DNA from: Catellatospora tritici
GTDB taxonomy: Bacteria > Actinomycetota > Actinomycetes > Mycobacteriales > Micromonosporaceae
Assembly (NCBI RefSeq): GCF_019083965.1
Contig: NZ_JAHRCY010000014.1
Coordinates: forward strand, 125,940 to 189,939
Direction of reading: 5' to 3'
DNA length: 64,000 bases
The position numbers and the translations under genes are program-made. Of the stretch, positions 1-8,710 are shown piece by piece (position 1 is the first letter of the stretch; the number at the start of each line of letters is the position of its first letter). The notes below the pieces were generated by a model that was given only the letters and a program-made list of their open reading frames with translations, was not told where the DNA came from and did not search any database.

Positions 1-1161
1 GCCGACCCGCGGCGGCTGACCCTGGCCCGCTCCGGCGCCACCACGGTCCGGCTCGGCGAGAGCACCCAGGTCACGCTGTCGGTGCGCAACCCGACCCAGC
101 GGCCGGGCGAGCTGCTGATCCGCGATGCCTGGGTGCCGTCGGCGGGCGCGTCGGACGAGCCGTACCAGCTGCGGCTGCCCGCGGGTGCGACCGCGCTGCT
201 GCCGACCGCGCTCACCCCGACCCGACGCGGCGACCGACCCGCCGCGCGGGTGACCGTGCGCAGCCGGGGACCGTTCGGCCTGGCGTTCCGGCAGGCCGAT
301 CACGACGTGCCGTGGACCCTGCGGGTGCTGCCGCGCTTCGCCTCCCGCAAGCACCTGCCGGAGAAGCTGTCGCGGCTGCGTACCGTCGAGGGCGCCACCG
401 CGATCCGGGGCCGGGGCCAGGGCAGCGAGTTCGACGTGCTGCGCGAGTACGTTCCCGGCGACGACGTGCGCTCCATCGACTGGCGTGCCACCGCCCGGCG
501 CGGCGACGTCATGCTGCGCACCTGGCGGCCGGAGCGGTCTCGCCGGGTCGTCTGCGTGCTCGACACCGGCCGCACCAGCGCGGTCCGGGTCGGCGACGAG
601 CCGCGCCTGGATGCGGCGATGGAGGCGGCGCTGCTGCTGGCCGCGGTTGCCCGCGAGGCCGGTGACCAGGTCGATCTCATCGCCGCCGACCATCGGGTCC
701 GGGCCGTGGTCACCGCCACGCAGAGCCGGTCGCTGCTGCCGCGCCTGGTCGACGCGGTCGCGCCGCTGCAGCCCGCGATGGTCGAGACGGACTTCGAGCT
801 GATCACCAGCGAGGTGCTGCGACGCGAGCGCAAGCGCAGCCTGGTGGTGGTGTTCACCGCCCTGGAGCCGGGCGCGCTGGGTGAGGGCCTGCTGCCGGTG
901 CTGCCGAAGCTGGCGGCACGGCACCGGGTGCTGATCGCGGCCGTGCACGATCACGCGCTCACCGAACTGGCCGCCACCCCGCTGGACGCTCCAGGCGACG
1001 TCTACGCCGCGGCGGCCGGGACGCGGGCGCTGGCCGACCGCGAGCGCATCGCGAGCGCGCTCAGCCGCAACGGGGTCACCGTGCTCGACTTCCCGGCCGA
1101 CGTGTTCGCCAGCCGGGTCACCGACGCCTACCTGGACCTGAAGGCCTCAGGCAAGCTCTGA
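1..1161 (+). CDS. DUF58 domain protein, 5' end outside the window
   Basis: The frame is open from the first base, so the gene begins upstream; the GTG at 82 is internal. The conserved DUF58 core is clear: a GSEFDVLREYVPGDDVRSIDW block followed by TARRGDVMLRTW, then a von Willebrand A-like half beginning VVCVLDTGRTS. DUF58 proteins usually pair with a MoxR-type AAA ATPase and transglutaminase-like or membrane proteins; their biochemical role is not settled. The neighbouring SpoIIM-like and RDD genes fit the usual actinobacterial DUF58/MoxR neighbourhood. The 3' end overlaps the convergent SpoIIM-type gene by 15 bases. Family certain, function unknown. Confidence 0.93.
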   Translation, partial: ADPRRLTLARSGATTVRLGESTQVTLSVRNPTQRPGELLIRDAWVPSAGASDEPYQLRLPAGATALLPTALTPTRRGDRPAARVTVRSRGPFGLAFRQADHDVPWTLRVLPRFASRKHLPEKLSRLRTVEGATAIRGRGQGSEFDVLREYVPGDDVRSIDWRATARRGDVMLRTWRPERSRRVVCVLDTGRTSAVRVGDEPRLDAAMEAALLLAAVAREAGDQVDLIAADHRVRAVVTATQSRSLLPRLVDAVAPLQPAMVETDFELITSEVLRRERKRSLVVVFTALEPGALGEGLLPVLPKLAARHRVLIAAVHDHALTELAATPLDAPGDVYAAAAGTRALADRERIASALSRNGVTVLDFPADVFASRVTDAYLDLKASGKL

Positions 1162-2127
1162 CGACTCGGGCGCGGCGGCCTCGGCCCGCTGCGCCCGAGC
1201 GCCGAGCACGAAGACGTACGCCAGGAACGCCAGCCAGACCACCAGCCCGATCGCGTCCCGGACCAGCAGCGGCAGCGGCGACGGGGTCACGAACGACTCC
1301 AGGAACCCGGCCACCGCGAACACGCCGACCAGCCCCAGCGCGGCCACCATGCTCTGCACCGCCGTGGCGGCCAGCGACTGGCCCCGGCTCAGGCCGGGCG
1401 AGGGCACGATCCAGGACCAGCCCAGGCGCAGCCCGATCCCGGCCGACACGAAGATGCCGGTCAGCTCCAGCAGGCCGTGCGGGGCGATCAACCCGAAGAA
1501 CTGCTCCGCGCCGCCGTGGCCGATCATGATGCCGCCGACCAGGCCGAGGTTGAGCGCGTTCTGCCACAGCAGCCAGAACACGGGCAGGATGGCCACGCCC
1601 GAGGCCAGGCACTGCAGCGCGATCCAGGCGTTGTTGGTCCACACCAGCGTGCCGAAGACATGATGGTCGTACTCGCTGTAGTAGTCGGCGAAGTCGTGCT
1701 CGACCAGCTGCTGGATCTCGCCCGCGCCCAGCCCGAACTGCGCGGCCACGCTGGTGTCCTCGATGACCCAGACGGCCAGGATGGCCGAGACCGCGAAGAA
1801 GGCCAGGGCGGACGCGATCCACCAGCGGCGGGCGACGTACAGGCTCAGCGGCAGGCTGTGCGTGAAGAAGCGGGGAACGCTGCGCCAGTCGAACGCGGTC
1901 GGTCCGGTGATCGCCCCACGGGCCGCCAGCACCAGTCGCGACAGCTCCGCCACCAGCGCGGGGTCCGGAGTGCGGCTACGGACCACCGACAGGTGCGTGG
2001 CCACCCGCTGGTACAGCAACACCAGTTCGTCGGCCTCGGCCGCGCTCAGGCGGCGCCGACGGCGGCTCAGCGTGTCCAGCCGGCGCCACTCGCCCCGGTG
2101 CTCGGCGACGTACGCATCCAGGTCCAC
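1147..2127 (-). CDS. Stage II sporulation protein M family (DUF95) membrane protein
   Basis: This 326-residue protein has a charged N-terminal helical region (about residues 1-110) followed by several membrane segments (near 120-145, 180-205, 220-240, 260-280 and 290-315), the arrangement of SpoIIM/DUF95 proteins. In Bacillus SpoIIM acts in engulfment; actinobacterial members are common beside DUF58, MoxR and RDD genes and their role is unknown. It converges on the DUF58 gene with a 15-base overlap and diverges from the RDD gene, with 86 bases between that must hold both promoters. Assignment rests on overall pattern and context. Confidence 0.88.
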   Translation of the reverse strand: MDLDAYVAEHRGEWRRLDTLSRRRRRLSAAEADELVLLYQRVATHLSVVRSRTPDPALVAELSRLVLAARGAITGPTAFDWRSVPRFFTHSLPLSLYVARRWWIASALAFFAVSAILAVWVIEDTSVAAQFGLGAGEIQQLVEHDFADYYSEYDHHVFGTLVWTNNAWIALQCLASGVAILPVFWLLWQNALNLGLVGGIMIGHGGAEQFFGLIAPHGLLELTGIFVSAGIGLRLGWSWIVPSPGLSRGQSLAATAVQSMVAALGLVGVFAVAGFLESFVTPSPLPLLVRDAIGLVVWLAFLAYVFVLGARAQRAEAAAPESSELA

Positions 2128-2213
2128 TGCTCGTCCTCCCCCGGCGCGGGAGGGGTCCGCGCCGACCGGCAGCCTAGCGGGGACAGCCCAGTCGGGTGTG
2201 CCTGTGATTCACT

Positions 2214-3155
2214 GTGCCGGTGCGACAGGGCGACACCACAGCGGCGGGTCTGGTCAGCGGCGAGGCAGTGCACCTGGAGGTGCGCCTGGCGCGGGCCGGA
2301 TCCCGCGTGCTCGCCCTGATGCTGGACATGTTCGTGCAGATCTTCCTGATGATCGTGCTGGCGTCGCTGCTCACCCTCGTCCTGCTGCTGCTCGGCTTCA
2401 CCTCGGCGGCGCCGCCGATCGCGTGGGTGCTGACGTCGGCGCTGGCCCTGGTGGTCTACCCGGCGGTGCTGATGGTGCTGACCCGCGGGCGGTCGGTGGG
2501 CAAGCTGGCGATGGGCCTTCGGGTGGTACGCGACGACGGCGGCCCGGTCACCCTGCGCCACGCCTTCACCCGCGCCCTGGTCGGCACGGTGCTGGAGTGG
2601 CCCGGCGTGCTGCTGCCGGTGAGCTGGGCGGCGAGCCTGGGCGTGCTCATCGGCTCCGCGAAGGCCAAGCGCCTGGCCGATCTGGCCGCGGGCACCATCG
2701 TCATCCACGACCGCACTCCGCAGAGCTGGGGCTGGGTGCCCAGCACCCCGCAGTTCCTGCAGGAGTGGGCGGCGACCCTGGACCTGACCGACCTCGACGA
2801 CGAGCTGGCCCTGGCGGCCCGGCACTTCCTGGCCCGCAGCCGCGGCCTGCGCGAGCCGTACCGCACCCGGCTGGGTCAGGCCCTGGCCACCGAGATCCTG
2901 GCCGTCACCACGCCGCCGCCACCGCCGAACACCCCGGGTTGGGTCTATCTGGCCGCGATCGTCGGCGAGCGGCACCGCCGCTCGGCGCTGCGGCTGGCCC
3001 GCAACCGCGCCAGCCACGCCGCGCTGTGGCCCCAGCTGTTCCCCGCCCTGCCGACCCAGCCCACGCCCGCCACCGCGGCAGTGGTCCCGGCCACCGCCCC
3101 GGCCACGGTCCCGGCCGCCGACACGGCGCTGCGCACCGCCGCGCCGACCGCCTGA
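2214..3155 (+). CDS. RDD family membrane protein
   Basis: The N-terminal half carries the RDD signature: a strand-rich start, then RAGSRVLALMLDMFVQ leading into the first membrane helix (about residues 35-62), a second helix (about 72-95), and the GRSVGKLAMGLRVVRDDGG motif. The C-terminal 140 residues are soluble, with a Pro/Ala-rich tail. RDD proteins are small membrane proteins proposed as transporters or assembly partners; no substrate can be assigned. Start is GTG at 2214, with another GTG at 2220. It is transcribed away from the SpoIIM-type gene, and a strong hairpin follows the stop. Confidence 0.88.
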   Translation: MPVRQGDTTAAGLVSGEAVHLEVRLARAGSRVLALMLDMFVQIFLMIVLASLLTLVLLLLGFTSAAPPIAWVLTSALALVVYPAVLMVLTRGRSVGKLAMGLRVVRDDGGPVTLRHAFTRALVGTVLEWPGVLLPVSWAASLGVLIGSAKAKRLADLAAGTIVIHDRTPQSWGWVPSTPQFLQEWAATLDLTDLDDELALAARHFLARSRGLREPYRTRLGQALATEILAVTTPPPPPNTPGWVYLAAIVGERHRRSALRLARNRASHAALWPQLFPALPTQPTPATAAVVPATAPATVPAADTALRTAAPTA

Positions 3156-3170
3156 CCCCGCGCATACGAA

Positions 3171-3214
3171 CGCCGCCTCGGTCCCGACCGGGGCGGGTCG
3201 GGTCCGAGGCGGCG
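3171..3214. terminator. Bidirectional hairpin between RDD gene and efeB
   Basis: Two 19-base arms (3171-3189 and 3196-3214) are complementary except for one T-T pair, with a 6-base loop. It lies between two convergent stop codons, as expected of a terminator serving both strands. There is no U-tract, which is normal in high-GC actinobacteria. Confidence 0.75.
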
Positions 3215-3236
3215 CCGGCCGAGCGGGGTCTGCCGC

Positions 3237-4505
3237 TCAGTTGAAGAGGCCGCTGCCCCAGAAGTCGCCTTCCTTGGCGACGCCGGGCGGGCAGGCCCAC
3301 AGGGCACTGGAGGTGTGCCGGATGTACTCGTTGAGCGTGTCGTGGCGGGCCAGGTTGCGCTGCACGGGCACGAACTGCTTGCGCGGGTCGCGCTGGTAGG
3401 CCATGAAGAACAGGCCCGCGTCCAGCCGTCCCAGCCCGTCGGAGCCGTCGACGAAGTTGTAGCCGCGCCGCAGCAGGTGGGCGTCGCTGTTCTGCGCCGG
3501 GTGCGCCAGCCGGACGTGGGCGTCCATCGGGATCGTCGGAGTGCCGTCGGCGCCCTTGGCCGCGAAGTCGGGCTCGTCGAACTCCTTGCGCTGCCCCAGC
3601 GGCGCGCCCTCGCCCTTGTCCCGGCCGAAGATCGCCTCCTGCTCCGTCAGCGAGGTCCGATCCCAGGTCTCGATGAGCATCCGAATGCGGCGGGTCACCA
3701 GGTAGCTGCCCCCGGCCATCCACGCCGCGCCGTCGTCGGCGTGCGCCCACAGCTGCTCGTCGAGCAGCTTGCCGTCCTCCAGCTTGAGGTTGCGGGTGCC
3801 GTCCTTGAAGCCCATCAGGTTGCGCGGGGTGACCTGCGCCCGCGAGGTGCTGGAGGTGCGACCGAAGCCGAGCTGCGAGTAGCGCACGCTGACCACGCCG
3901 AAGCCGATGCGGGCCAGGTTGCGCACCGCGTGTACGGCCACCTGCGGGTCGTTGGCGCAGGCCTGGACGCAGATGTCGCCGCCGCTGATCTCCGGCTTGA
4001 GCGCGTCGCCCGGGAAGTGCGGCAGGTCCTCCAGCGCGGCGGGGCGCTTGTCGGCGATGCCGAACCGGTCGACCCCGTCGGCGTCGCGGAACAGCGATGG
4101 GCCGAAGCCGATGGTCAGGGTGAGCCCGGAGGCGGGCAGGCCCAGCGCCTCGCCGGTGTCGTCCGGCGGCGCCTCCGGCTGGCCGCCGACGGCGCCGAGC
4201 AGCCCCGCGTCGCGGCCCGCGGTCATCCGCGCCGCCGCGGCGGACCACTCGCGCAGCATCTCGACCAGGCGGGCCCGGTCCTTGGTGATCACGTCGAAGG
4301 CGACGAAGTGCAGCCGGTCCTGCGCCGGGGTGACGATCCCGGCCTGGTGCGGCCCGTAGAAGGGCACCGGGGCGCCCGGCGAGGCGGCGGCCGGGTCGGG
4401 GCTGTCGTTCATCATCGCCGAGCCCACGGCCACGGCTCCGGCCACACCGGCGATGCCGACACCGGCGGCGGTCAGGGCGGTACGTCGCGATACCACGTGG
4501 GTCAC
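3237..4505 (-). CDS. efeB: Deferrochelatase/DyP-type peroxidase EfeB
   Basis: EfeB is a Tat-exported haem peroxidase of the DyP family, part of the EfeUOB iron-uptake system; it has been proposed to oxidise ferrous iron or release iron from haem. The 422-residue protein starts with a twin-arginine signal (SRRTALTAAGVGIAG, residues 6-20) and carries the DyP signature GFKDGT (residues 232-237), with the expected proximal histidine in the later HVRLAHP stretch. It is the last gene of the efeU-efeO-efeB operon, 58 bases after efeO. Length and motifs are normal for the family. Confidence 0.96.
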   Translation of the reverse strand: MTHVVSRRTALTAAGVGIAGVAGAVAVGSAMMNDSPDPAAASPGAPVPFYGPHQAGIVTPAQDRLHFVAFDVITKDRARLVEMLREWSAAAARMTAGRDAGLLGAVGGQPEAPPDDTGEALGLPASGLTLTIGFGPSLFRDADGVDRFGIADKRPAALEDLPHFPGDALKPEISGGDICVQACANDPQVAVHAVRNLARIGFGVVSVRYSQLGFGRTSSTSRAQVTPRNLMGFKDGTRNLKLEDGKLLDEQLWAHADDGAAWMAGGSYLVTRRIRMLIETWDRTSLTEQEAIFGRDKGEGAPLGQRKEFDEPDFAAKGADGTPTIPMDAHVRLAHPAQNSDAHLLRRGYNFVDGSDGLGRLDAGLFFMAYQRDPRKQFVPVQRNLARHDTLNEYIRHTSSALWACPPGVAKEGDFWGSGLFN

Positions 4506-4563
4506 GTCCCTTCGGGGGTGGAAGAAGCCCCGCGCCGCCGGAGGGCGCCACGGGACTCGGGCG

Positions 4564-5691
4564 TCACTTGGAGATGACCGCGGCGATCTTGCTGATCGGC
4601 TCGGCCAGCGCGTTGATCACGTCGGTGAGCTCCTTCAGGTCGGCCTGGCTCAGCGCGGTGTGCAGCTTCCAGCCGTCGCCGTCGCGGTGCTTGGCCAGGG
4701 TGTCGTCGACCGTCTTGAACGCGGCGTCGAGGCCGGCCACCAGCTCGGGGGCGCGCTCCTCCAGGGTCGGGCGCAGCGCCTGCACGGCGGCCTTGGAACC
4801 CTCCACGTTGGCGGCGAAGTCCCACAGGTCGGTGTGCGAGTAGCGGTCCTCCTCGCCGGTGATCTTGCCGCTGGCGACCTCGTCGAGCAGCTCCTTGGCA
4901 CCGTTCGCGAGCTGGAGCGGGGACAGCTTCTCGGCGTTGGCCTTGGCCACGATCTCCTTCACGTCGACCAGCAGCTGGTCGGCGATCGGACCGGACTTGC
5001 CGATGTCGTTCTTCTCCCACAGGTCCTGCTCGAGGCGGTGGAAGCCGGTGAAGGCCATCCCCTCCTCGATCACCTCGGCCCGGCCGTCGATCTTCGGGTC
5101 CAGGTCGCCGAAGATCTCGGCCACCGGCTCGATGCGCTCCCAGTACGTGCGCGCGATCGGGAACAGCGCCTTGGCCTTGGCCACATCGCCGGCCTTGACC
5201 GCCGCGACGAACTCCTCGGTCTTGGGCAGCAGCGCCGCGGTCTGGCTCTGGATGTAGCGCTGGTAGTTGGCGCTCGCCTCGGCCAGCTTCGCGTCGGCGG
5301 TCAGCGGCGCGGCCGAACCCGTCGCCTTGAACGCGCCCCGGATGCCCTTGCCGATCATGCCCGGCTTGCAGGCGGTCTCGTACGTCCCGGCGGGCAGCTC
5401 CACCCGCAGCTCACGGGTCAGCCCCGGGGCGATGTTCTCCACCTCGCCCATGACCCGGTCGCCCGCGGCGTACACATAGAACTCGGTGACCTTGGCGCCG
5501 GAGTTGGTGATGTTGAAGGTCACCGTGCCCGCGGCGTTCTCGCCCCGAGCGACCTCGCAGCTGGTGTCGGTCGCCTTGACCGCGATCGGCCCGGTGGTGT
5601 CGCCGGGGGCGGCAGGCTCCGGGTCGGTGGTGCACGCGGTCAGGCCCAGGCCGAGCACGGCCACGGCGGTCAGGGCGGGAAGCTTGCGCAT
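4564..5691 (-). CDS. efeO: Iron uptake lipoprotein EfeO (cupredoxin + M75 domains)
   Basis: EfeO is the extracellular iron-binding component that hands iron to the EfeU permease. The ATG at 5691 is chosen because AGGAG lies about 9 bases upstream and it gives a clean lipoprotein signal ending LTAC, about residues 18-21; an open frame reaches back to 5805 but has no secretion signal. An N-terminal cupredoxin-like domain (about 40-140) precedes a helical M75 peptidase-like domain carrying the HxxE metal motif (GFHRLEQDLW). Length is 375 residues. It lies 88 bases after efeU and 58 before efeB. Confidence 0.95.
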   Translation of the reverse strand: MRKLPALTAVAVLGLGLTACTTDPEPAAPGDTTGPIAVKATDTSCEVARGENAAGTVTFNITNSGAKVTEFYVYAAGDRVMGEVENIAPGLTRELRVELPAGTYETACKPGMIGKGIRGAFKATGSAAPLTADAKLAEASANYQRYIQSQTAALLPKTEEFVAAVKAGDVAKAKALFPIARTYWERIEPVAEIFGDLDPKIDGRAEVIEEGMAFTGFHRLEQDLWEKNDIGKSGPIADQLLVDVKEIVAKANAEKLSPLQLANGAKELLDEVASGKITGEEDRYSHTDLWDFAANVEGSKAAVQALRPTLEERAPELVAGLDAAFKTVDDTLAKHRDGDGWKLHTALSQADLKELTDVINALAEPISKIAAVISK

Positions 5692-5779
5692 CGGTCGGGC
5701 TCCTGTGGTTCCGGGGTGGGGTTCAGATGGTTCCGAGGTTCGGTGCGGACCGCGTCGAGGGGTACGCGGCGGACGCCGC

Positions 5780-6682
5780 TCAGGCGGGCTGGTGCGACGA
5801 CCCACCGGCGGCGTCGCCGCTGACGGGGGTCGGCTCGGCGACGGTCGAGGGCGTGGTCTTGGCCGCGGGCGACGACGGCCGCCCGACCAGGAAGAGCACG
5901 AGCACGGGTACCGCGTACCCGACCCAGGCGATGGTCTCCAGCACCGTCGGCGCCGGGGTGATGTTGAACATGCCGCGCAGCAGCTCGGCGTACCAGGTGG
6001 TGGGGTCGAGCGCGCCGGTGATGTCGAACGCGTAGTCGTTCAGGCCCGGCAGGATCCCGGCCTCGAGCAGATCGTGCACGCCGTACTTGAGGATGCCCGC
6101 GGCGACCAGCACCAGCAGCACGCCGGTCCAGGTGAAGAACCTGGTCAGGTTGATTTTCAGGGCGCTGCGGTACATCAGGAAGCCCAGCAGCACGGAGGTG
6201 GCGATGCCGCTGACGATGGCCACCACCGACCAGGTGGAGGCGGCGCCCTGGACCGTCGCGAAGAAGATCAGCGCGGTCTCCAGGCCCTCGCGCGCCACGG
6301 CCAGGAACGCCGTCACCACGACGGCCAGCGGGCCGAGCTGGATCGCGGCACTGAGCTTGGTCCGCAGGTCGCCCGCGATCGAACGCGCGGCGCGGCGCAT
6401 CCAGAAGATCATCCAGGTGACGAAGACGACGGCGACGATCGAGGTGATCGCCTCGAACAGCTCCTGGCGCTTGAACTCCAGGTTGGCGCTGGTGAACTGC
6501 AGCAACGCGGCGAAGCCGACCGAGAGCGCGGCGGCCACGCCGACGCCCGACCAGACGTACGGCAGGCGGGTGCGCAGATCCGATTTGACCAGGAAGGCGA
6601 CGAGGATCGTCACCACCAGGGTCGCTTCGAGTCCCTCGCGTAGCCCGATCAGGTACGTGGCGAGAAAGACGTTGCCGTTCAC
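5780..6682 (-). CDS. efeU: FTR1-family iron permease EfeU
   Basis: EfeU is the membrane permease of the EfeUOB system. The 300-residue protein has seven predicted membrane helices and the two iron-binding REGLE motifs of the FTR1 family: REGLEATLVV near residue 15 in helix 1 and AREGLETALIF in helix 4. The C-terminus is a short soluble Ser/Thr/Pro-rich tail. It is the first gene of the operon and lies directly downstream of tandem iron-box-like sequences, so iron-dependent repression of the whole operon is the natural inference. Confidence 0.96.
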   Translation of the reverse strand: MNGNVFLATYLIGLREGLEATLVVTILVAFLVKSDLRTRLPYVWSGVGVAAALSVGFAALLQFTSANLEFKRQELFEAITSIVAVVFVTWMIFWMRRAARSIAGDLRTKLSAAIQLGPLAVVVTAFLAVAREGLETALIFFATVQGAASTWSVVAIVSGIATSVLLGFLMYRSALKINLTRFFTWTGVLLVLVAAGILKYGVHDLLEAGILPGLNDYAFDITGALDPTTWYAELLRGMFNITPAPTVLETIAWVGYAVPVLVLFLVGRPSSPAAKTTPSTVAEPTPVSGDAAGGSSHQPA

Positions 6683-6711
6683 GTGCGCTCCCGAGGGTAA
6701 GAGCAGTCTTG

Positions 6712-6750
6712 CTTGGTGAGCCTTGCCTTAATAAGGCGAGGCACACCTTA
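6712..6750 (-). promoter_or_regulatory. Tandem DtxR/IdeR-like iron boxes upstream of efeU
   Basis: Two adjacent 19-base sites, 6712-6730 and 6732-6750, each match 13 of 19 positions of the classical DtxR/IdeR consensus TTAGGTTAGGCTAACCTAA by my count. The second is close to palindromic (TAAGG at one end, CCTTA at the other). A further TTAGCTTAGG half-site continues to about 6758. The AT-rich patch sits 30-70 bases upstream of the efeU start, where a repressor would block the promoter. Iron-box identity is inferred from consensus and context. Confidence 0.75.
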
Positions 6751-6833
6751 GCTTAGGACTCGGGCGCACCAGAAGTCGACGGGGGTAACTTGACTGGAAC
6801 GGCTCCAGAAAGCGGTGACCTGCGACGGTCCGG

Positions 6834-8285
6834 TCAGTAGCGGTAGTGGTCCGGCTTGTACGGTCCCTCCACCGGCACCCCCAGGTAGTCGGCCTGCGCC
6901 TTGGTCAGCTCGGTCAGCCGTACCCCCAGGGCGTCCAGGTGCAGCCGGGCCACCTTCTCGTCGAGCTTCTTGGCCAGCGTGTACACGCCCACCGGGTACC
7001 GGTCGCGCTTGGTGAACAGCTCGAGCTGCGCCAACACCTGGTTGGTGAAGCTGTTGCTCATCACGAACGACGGGTGGCCGGTGGCGTTGCCCAGGTTGAG
7101 CAGGCGGCCCTCGGAGAGCACGATGATCGAGTGGCCGTCCGCGAAGCGCCACTCGTCGACCTGCGGCTTGATGTTGATTCTCGTCACACCCGGCGTACGC
7201 GTCAGCCCCGCCATGTCGATCTCGTTGTCGAAGTGCCCGATGTTGCCCACGATCGCCTGGTGCTTCATCCGGGCCATGTGCTGGGCGGTGATCACGTCCT
7301 TGCAACCGGTCGCGGTGACGAAGACGTCGGCCGTCGCGGCCATGTCGTCCACCGTGGCGACCTGGTAGCCGTCCATCGCCGCCTGCAGCGCGCAGATCGG
7401 GTCGACCTCGGCGACCACCACCCGGGCGCCCTGCCCCCGCAACGAGTCCGCGCAGCCCTTGCCCACGTCGCCGTAGCCCGCCACCACGCACACCTTGCCG
7501 CCGATCAGCACGTCGGTGGCCCGGTTGATGCCGTCGACCAGCGAATGGCGGCAGCCGTACCGGTTGTCGAACTTGCTCTTGGTCACCGCGTCGTTGACGT
7601 TGATCGCCGGGAAGAGCAGCCGGCCCGAGGCCAGCATCTCGTACAGCCGGTGCACGCCGGTCGTCGTCTCCTCGGTCACCCCCTGGATGCCCGCCGCGAT
7701 CGCGCGCCAACGCCCGGGGTCCTCGGCCAGCGAACGCCGCAGCACCTCCAGGATGACCGCGTACTCCTCGGAGTCGTCGCCGTCCGGCGCGGGCACGGCA
7801 CCGGCCGATTCGAACTCGGCACCCTTGTGCACCAACAGCGTGGCGTCACCGCCGTCGTCGAGGATCATGTTCGGCCCGTCGCCACCCGGCCAGCGCAGGA
7901 TCCGCTCGGTGCACCACCAGTACTCCGGCAGCGTCTCGCCCTTCCACGCGAACACCGGCACCCCGGCCGGAGCGTCCGGCGTGCCATCCGGCCCCACCGC
8001 GATCGCCGCCGCCGCGTGGTCCTGCGTGGAGAAGATGTTGCAGCTGGCCCAGCGGACCTGGGCGCCCAGCGCCACCAGCGTCTCGATCAGCACCGCCGTC
8101 TGCACCGTCATGTGCAGCGAGCCTGCGATCCGGGCCCCGGCCAGCGGCCGCGCCTGCGCGTACTCGGCGCGCACCGCCATCAGGCCCGGCATCTCGTGCT
8201 CGGCGAGTTGGATCTCCTTGCGCCCGAACGCGGCGAGCGAGAGGTCGGCGACCTTGAAGTCGCCGGGGGCGAGCGTGCTGGCCAT
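6834..8285 (-). CDS. ahcY: Adenosylhomocysteinase
   Basis: AhcY hydrolyses S-adenosylhomocysteine to adenosine and homocysteine, relieving product inhibition of methyltransferases. The ATG at 8285 is selected because AGGAG precedes it by about 8 bases and translation begins with the family's usual N-terminus; the frame extends to 8372 only through a leader hairpin. The 483-residue protein has the NAD-binding motif AGYGDVGKG and the family C-terminus ending KPDHYRY. It is the most downstream gene of the leftward manB-to-ahcY group but has a 425-base upstream gap, so it probably has its own promoter. Confidence 0.97.
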   Translation of the reverse strand: MASTLAPGDFKVADLSLAAFGRKEIQLAEHEMPGLMAVRAEYAQARPLAGARIAGSLHMTVQTAVLIETLVALGAQVRWASCNIFSTQDHAAAAIAVGPDGTPDAPAGVPVFAWKGETLPEYWWCTERILRWPGGDGPNMILDDGGDATLLVHKGAEFESAGAVPAPDGDDSEEYAVILEVLRRSLAEDPGRWRAIAAGIQGVTEETTTGVHRLYEMLASGRLLFPAINVNDAVTKSKFDNRYGCRHSLVDGINRATDVLIGGKVCVVAGYGDVGKGCADSLRGQGARVVVAEVDPICALQAAMDGYQVATVDDMAATADVFVTATGCKDVITAQHMARMKHQAIVGNIGHFDNEIDMAGLTRTPGVTRINIKPQVDEWRFADGHSIIVLSEGRLLNLGNATGHPSFVMSNSFTNQVLAQLELFTKRDRYPVGVYTLAKKLDEKVARLHLDALGVRLTELTKAQADYLGVPVEGPYKPDHYRY

Positions 8286-8322
8286 CGGAGTGCTCCTGTT
8301 CGGTCGGCCGGGCCGGACATAC

Positions 8323-8372
8323 GTGTGGCCCGGTCCCTGGGCGGACCCTCCGCACCAGGAACCGGGCCACAC
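8323..8372 (-). promoter_or_regulatory. Long hairpin in the ahcY leader
   Basis: A near-perfect 50-base inverted repeat: outer arms GTGTGGCCCGGT and ACCGGGCCACAC (12 pairs), then further pairing through CCTGG/CCAGG and CGGA/TCCG to a tiny loop. It ends 37 bases upstream of the ahcY start codon, inside the likely 5' leader. It could be an attenuator, a protein-binding RNA hairpin or a terminator of an upstream transcript. I do not see the conserved core of an SAH or SAM riboswitch. Confidence 0.6.
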
Positions 8373-8437
8373 TCCCCCCGGTTTGGTTCCCCCGCGCGTG
8401 GCTCGGATGTTTGATCCCGATAACGCTGCGTGTTTAA

Positions 8438-8466
8438 AGAGTCACATTCCGTCGCGCCACTGTCAA
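8438..8466 (-). promoter_or_regulatory. Possible promoter of ahcY
   Basis: Reading leftward, a perfect TTGACA (8461-8466) is followed after 17 bases by GACTCT (8438-8443), with an AT-rich TTTAAA next to it. Position, about 150 bases upstream of ahcY and before the leader hairpin, is suitable. The -10 match is weak. Confidence 0.35.
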
Positions 8467-8569
8467 GCAGTTCAGATCAAGTTTCGCCACGCGCCGTGTC
8501 CGTCACATCACCACAGCGTAATCACGACACGGGTGCCCCACCCGGCCCGCCGCCGCCACCCCGTTTTCG

Positions 8570-8634
8570 ATCGACGGTGGCCTATCCAGAGCACGAAAAG
8601 CGCGAAACTGTGCTCTAGATAGGCCACCGTCGAT
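8570..8634. repeat. Dispersed palindrome family A, copy 1
   Basis: Two 25-base arms (8570-8594, 8610-8634) with one mismatch surround a 15-base loop. The core GTGGCCTATCCAGAG recurs in two other intergenic palindromes (32918-32982 and 49019-49091). This copy lies between the manA stop and the ahcY leader. It does not code and could act as a terminator or be a small mobile palindrome. Confidence 0.85.
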
Positions 8635-8710
8635 GATAAGTGGGGGTTGTCGGCGACGCCGAGCGGATCTGGAGTCTTTCGGACCCCGGGTGCCCCGTCC
8701 CCGGCCCGCG

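Noticed and set aside
3237-6682. Broken or partial efe operon
   Set aside because: All three genes are full length with intact motifs, in the normal order and with short gaps.
8286-8420. SAH or SAM riboswitch upstream of ahcY
   Set aside because: Only a single long hairpin is visible; I cannot find the conserved core or pseudoknot of those classes.
8430-8618. A 62-residue protein over the ahcY upstream gap
   Set aside because: It overlaps the family A palindrome and probable promoter, and has no ribosome site.
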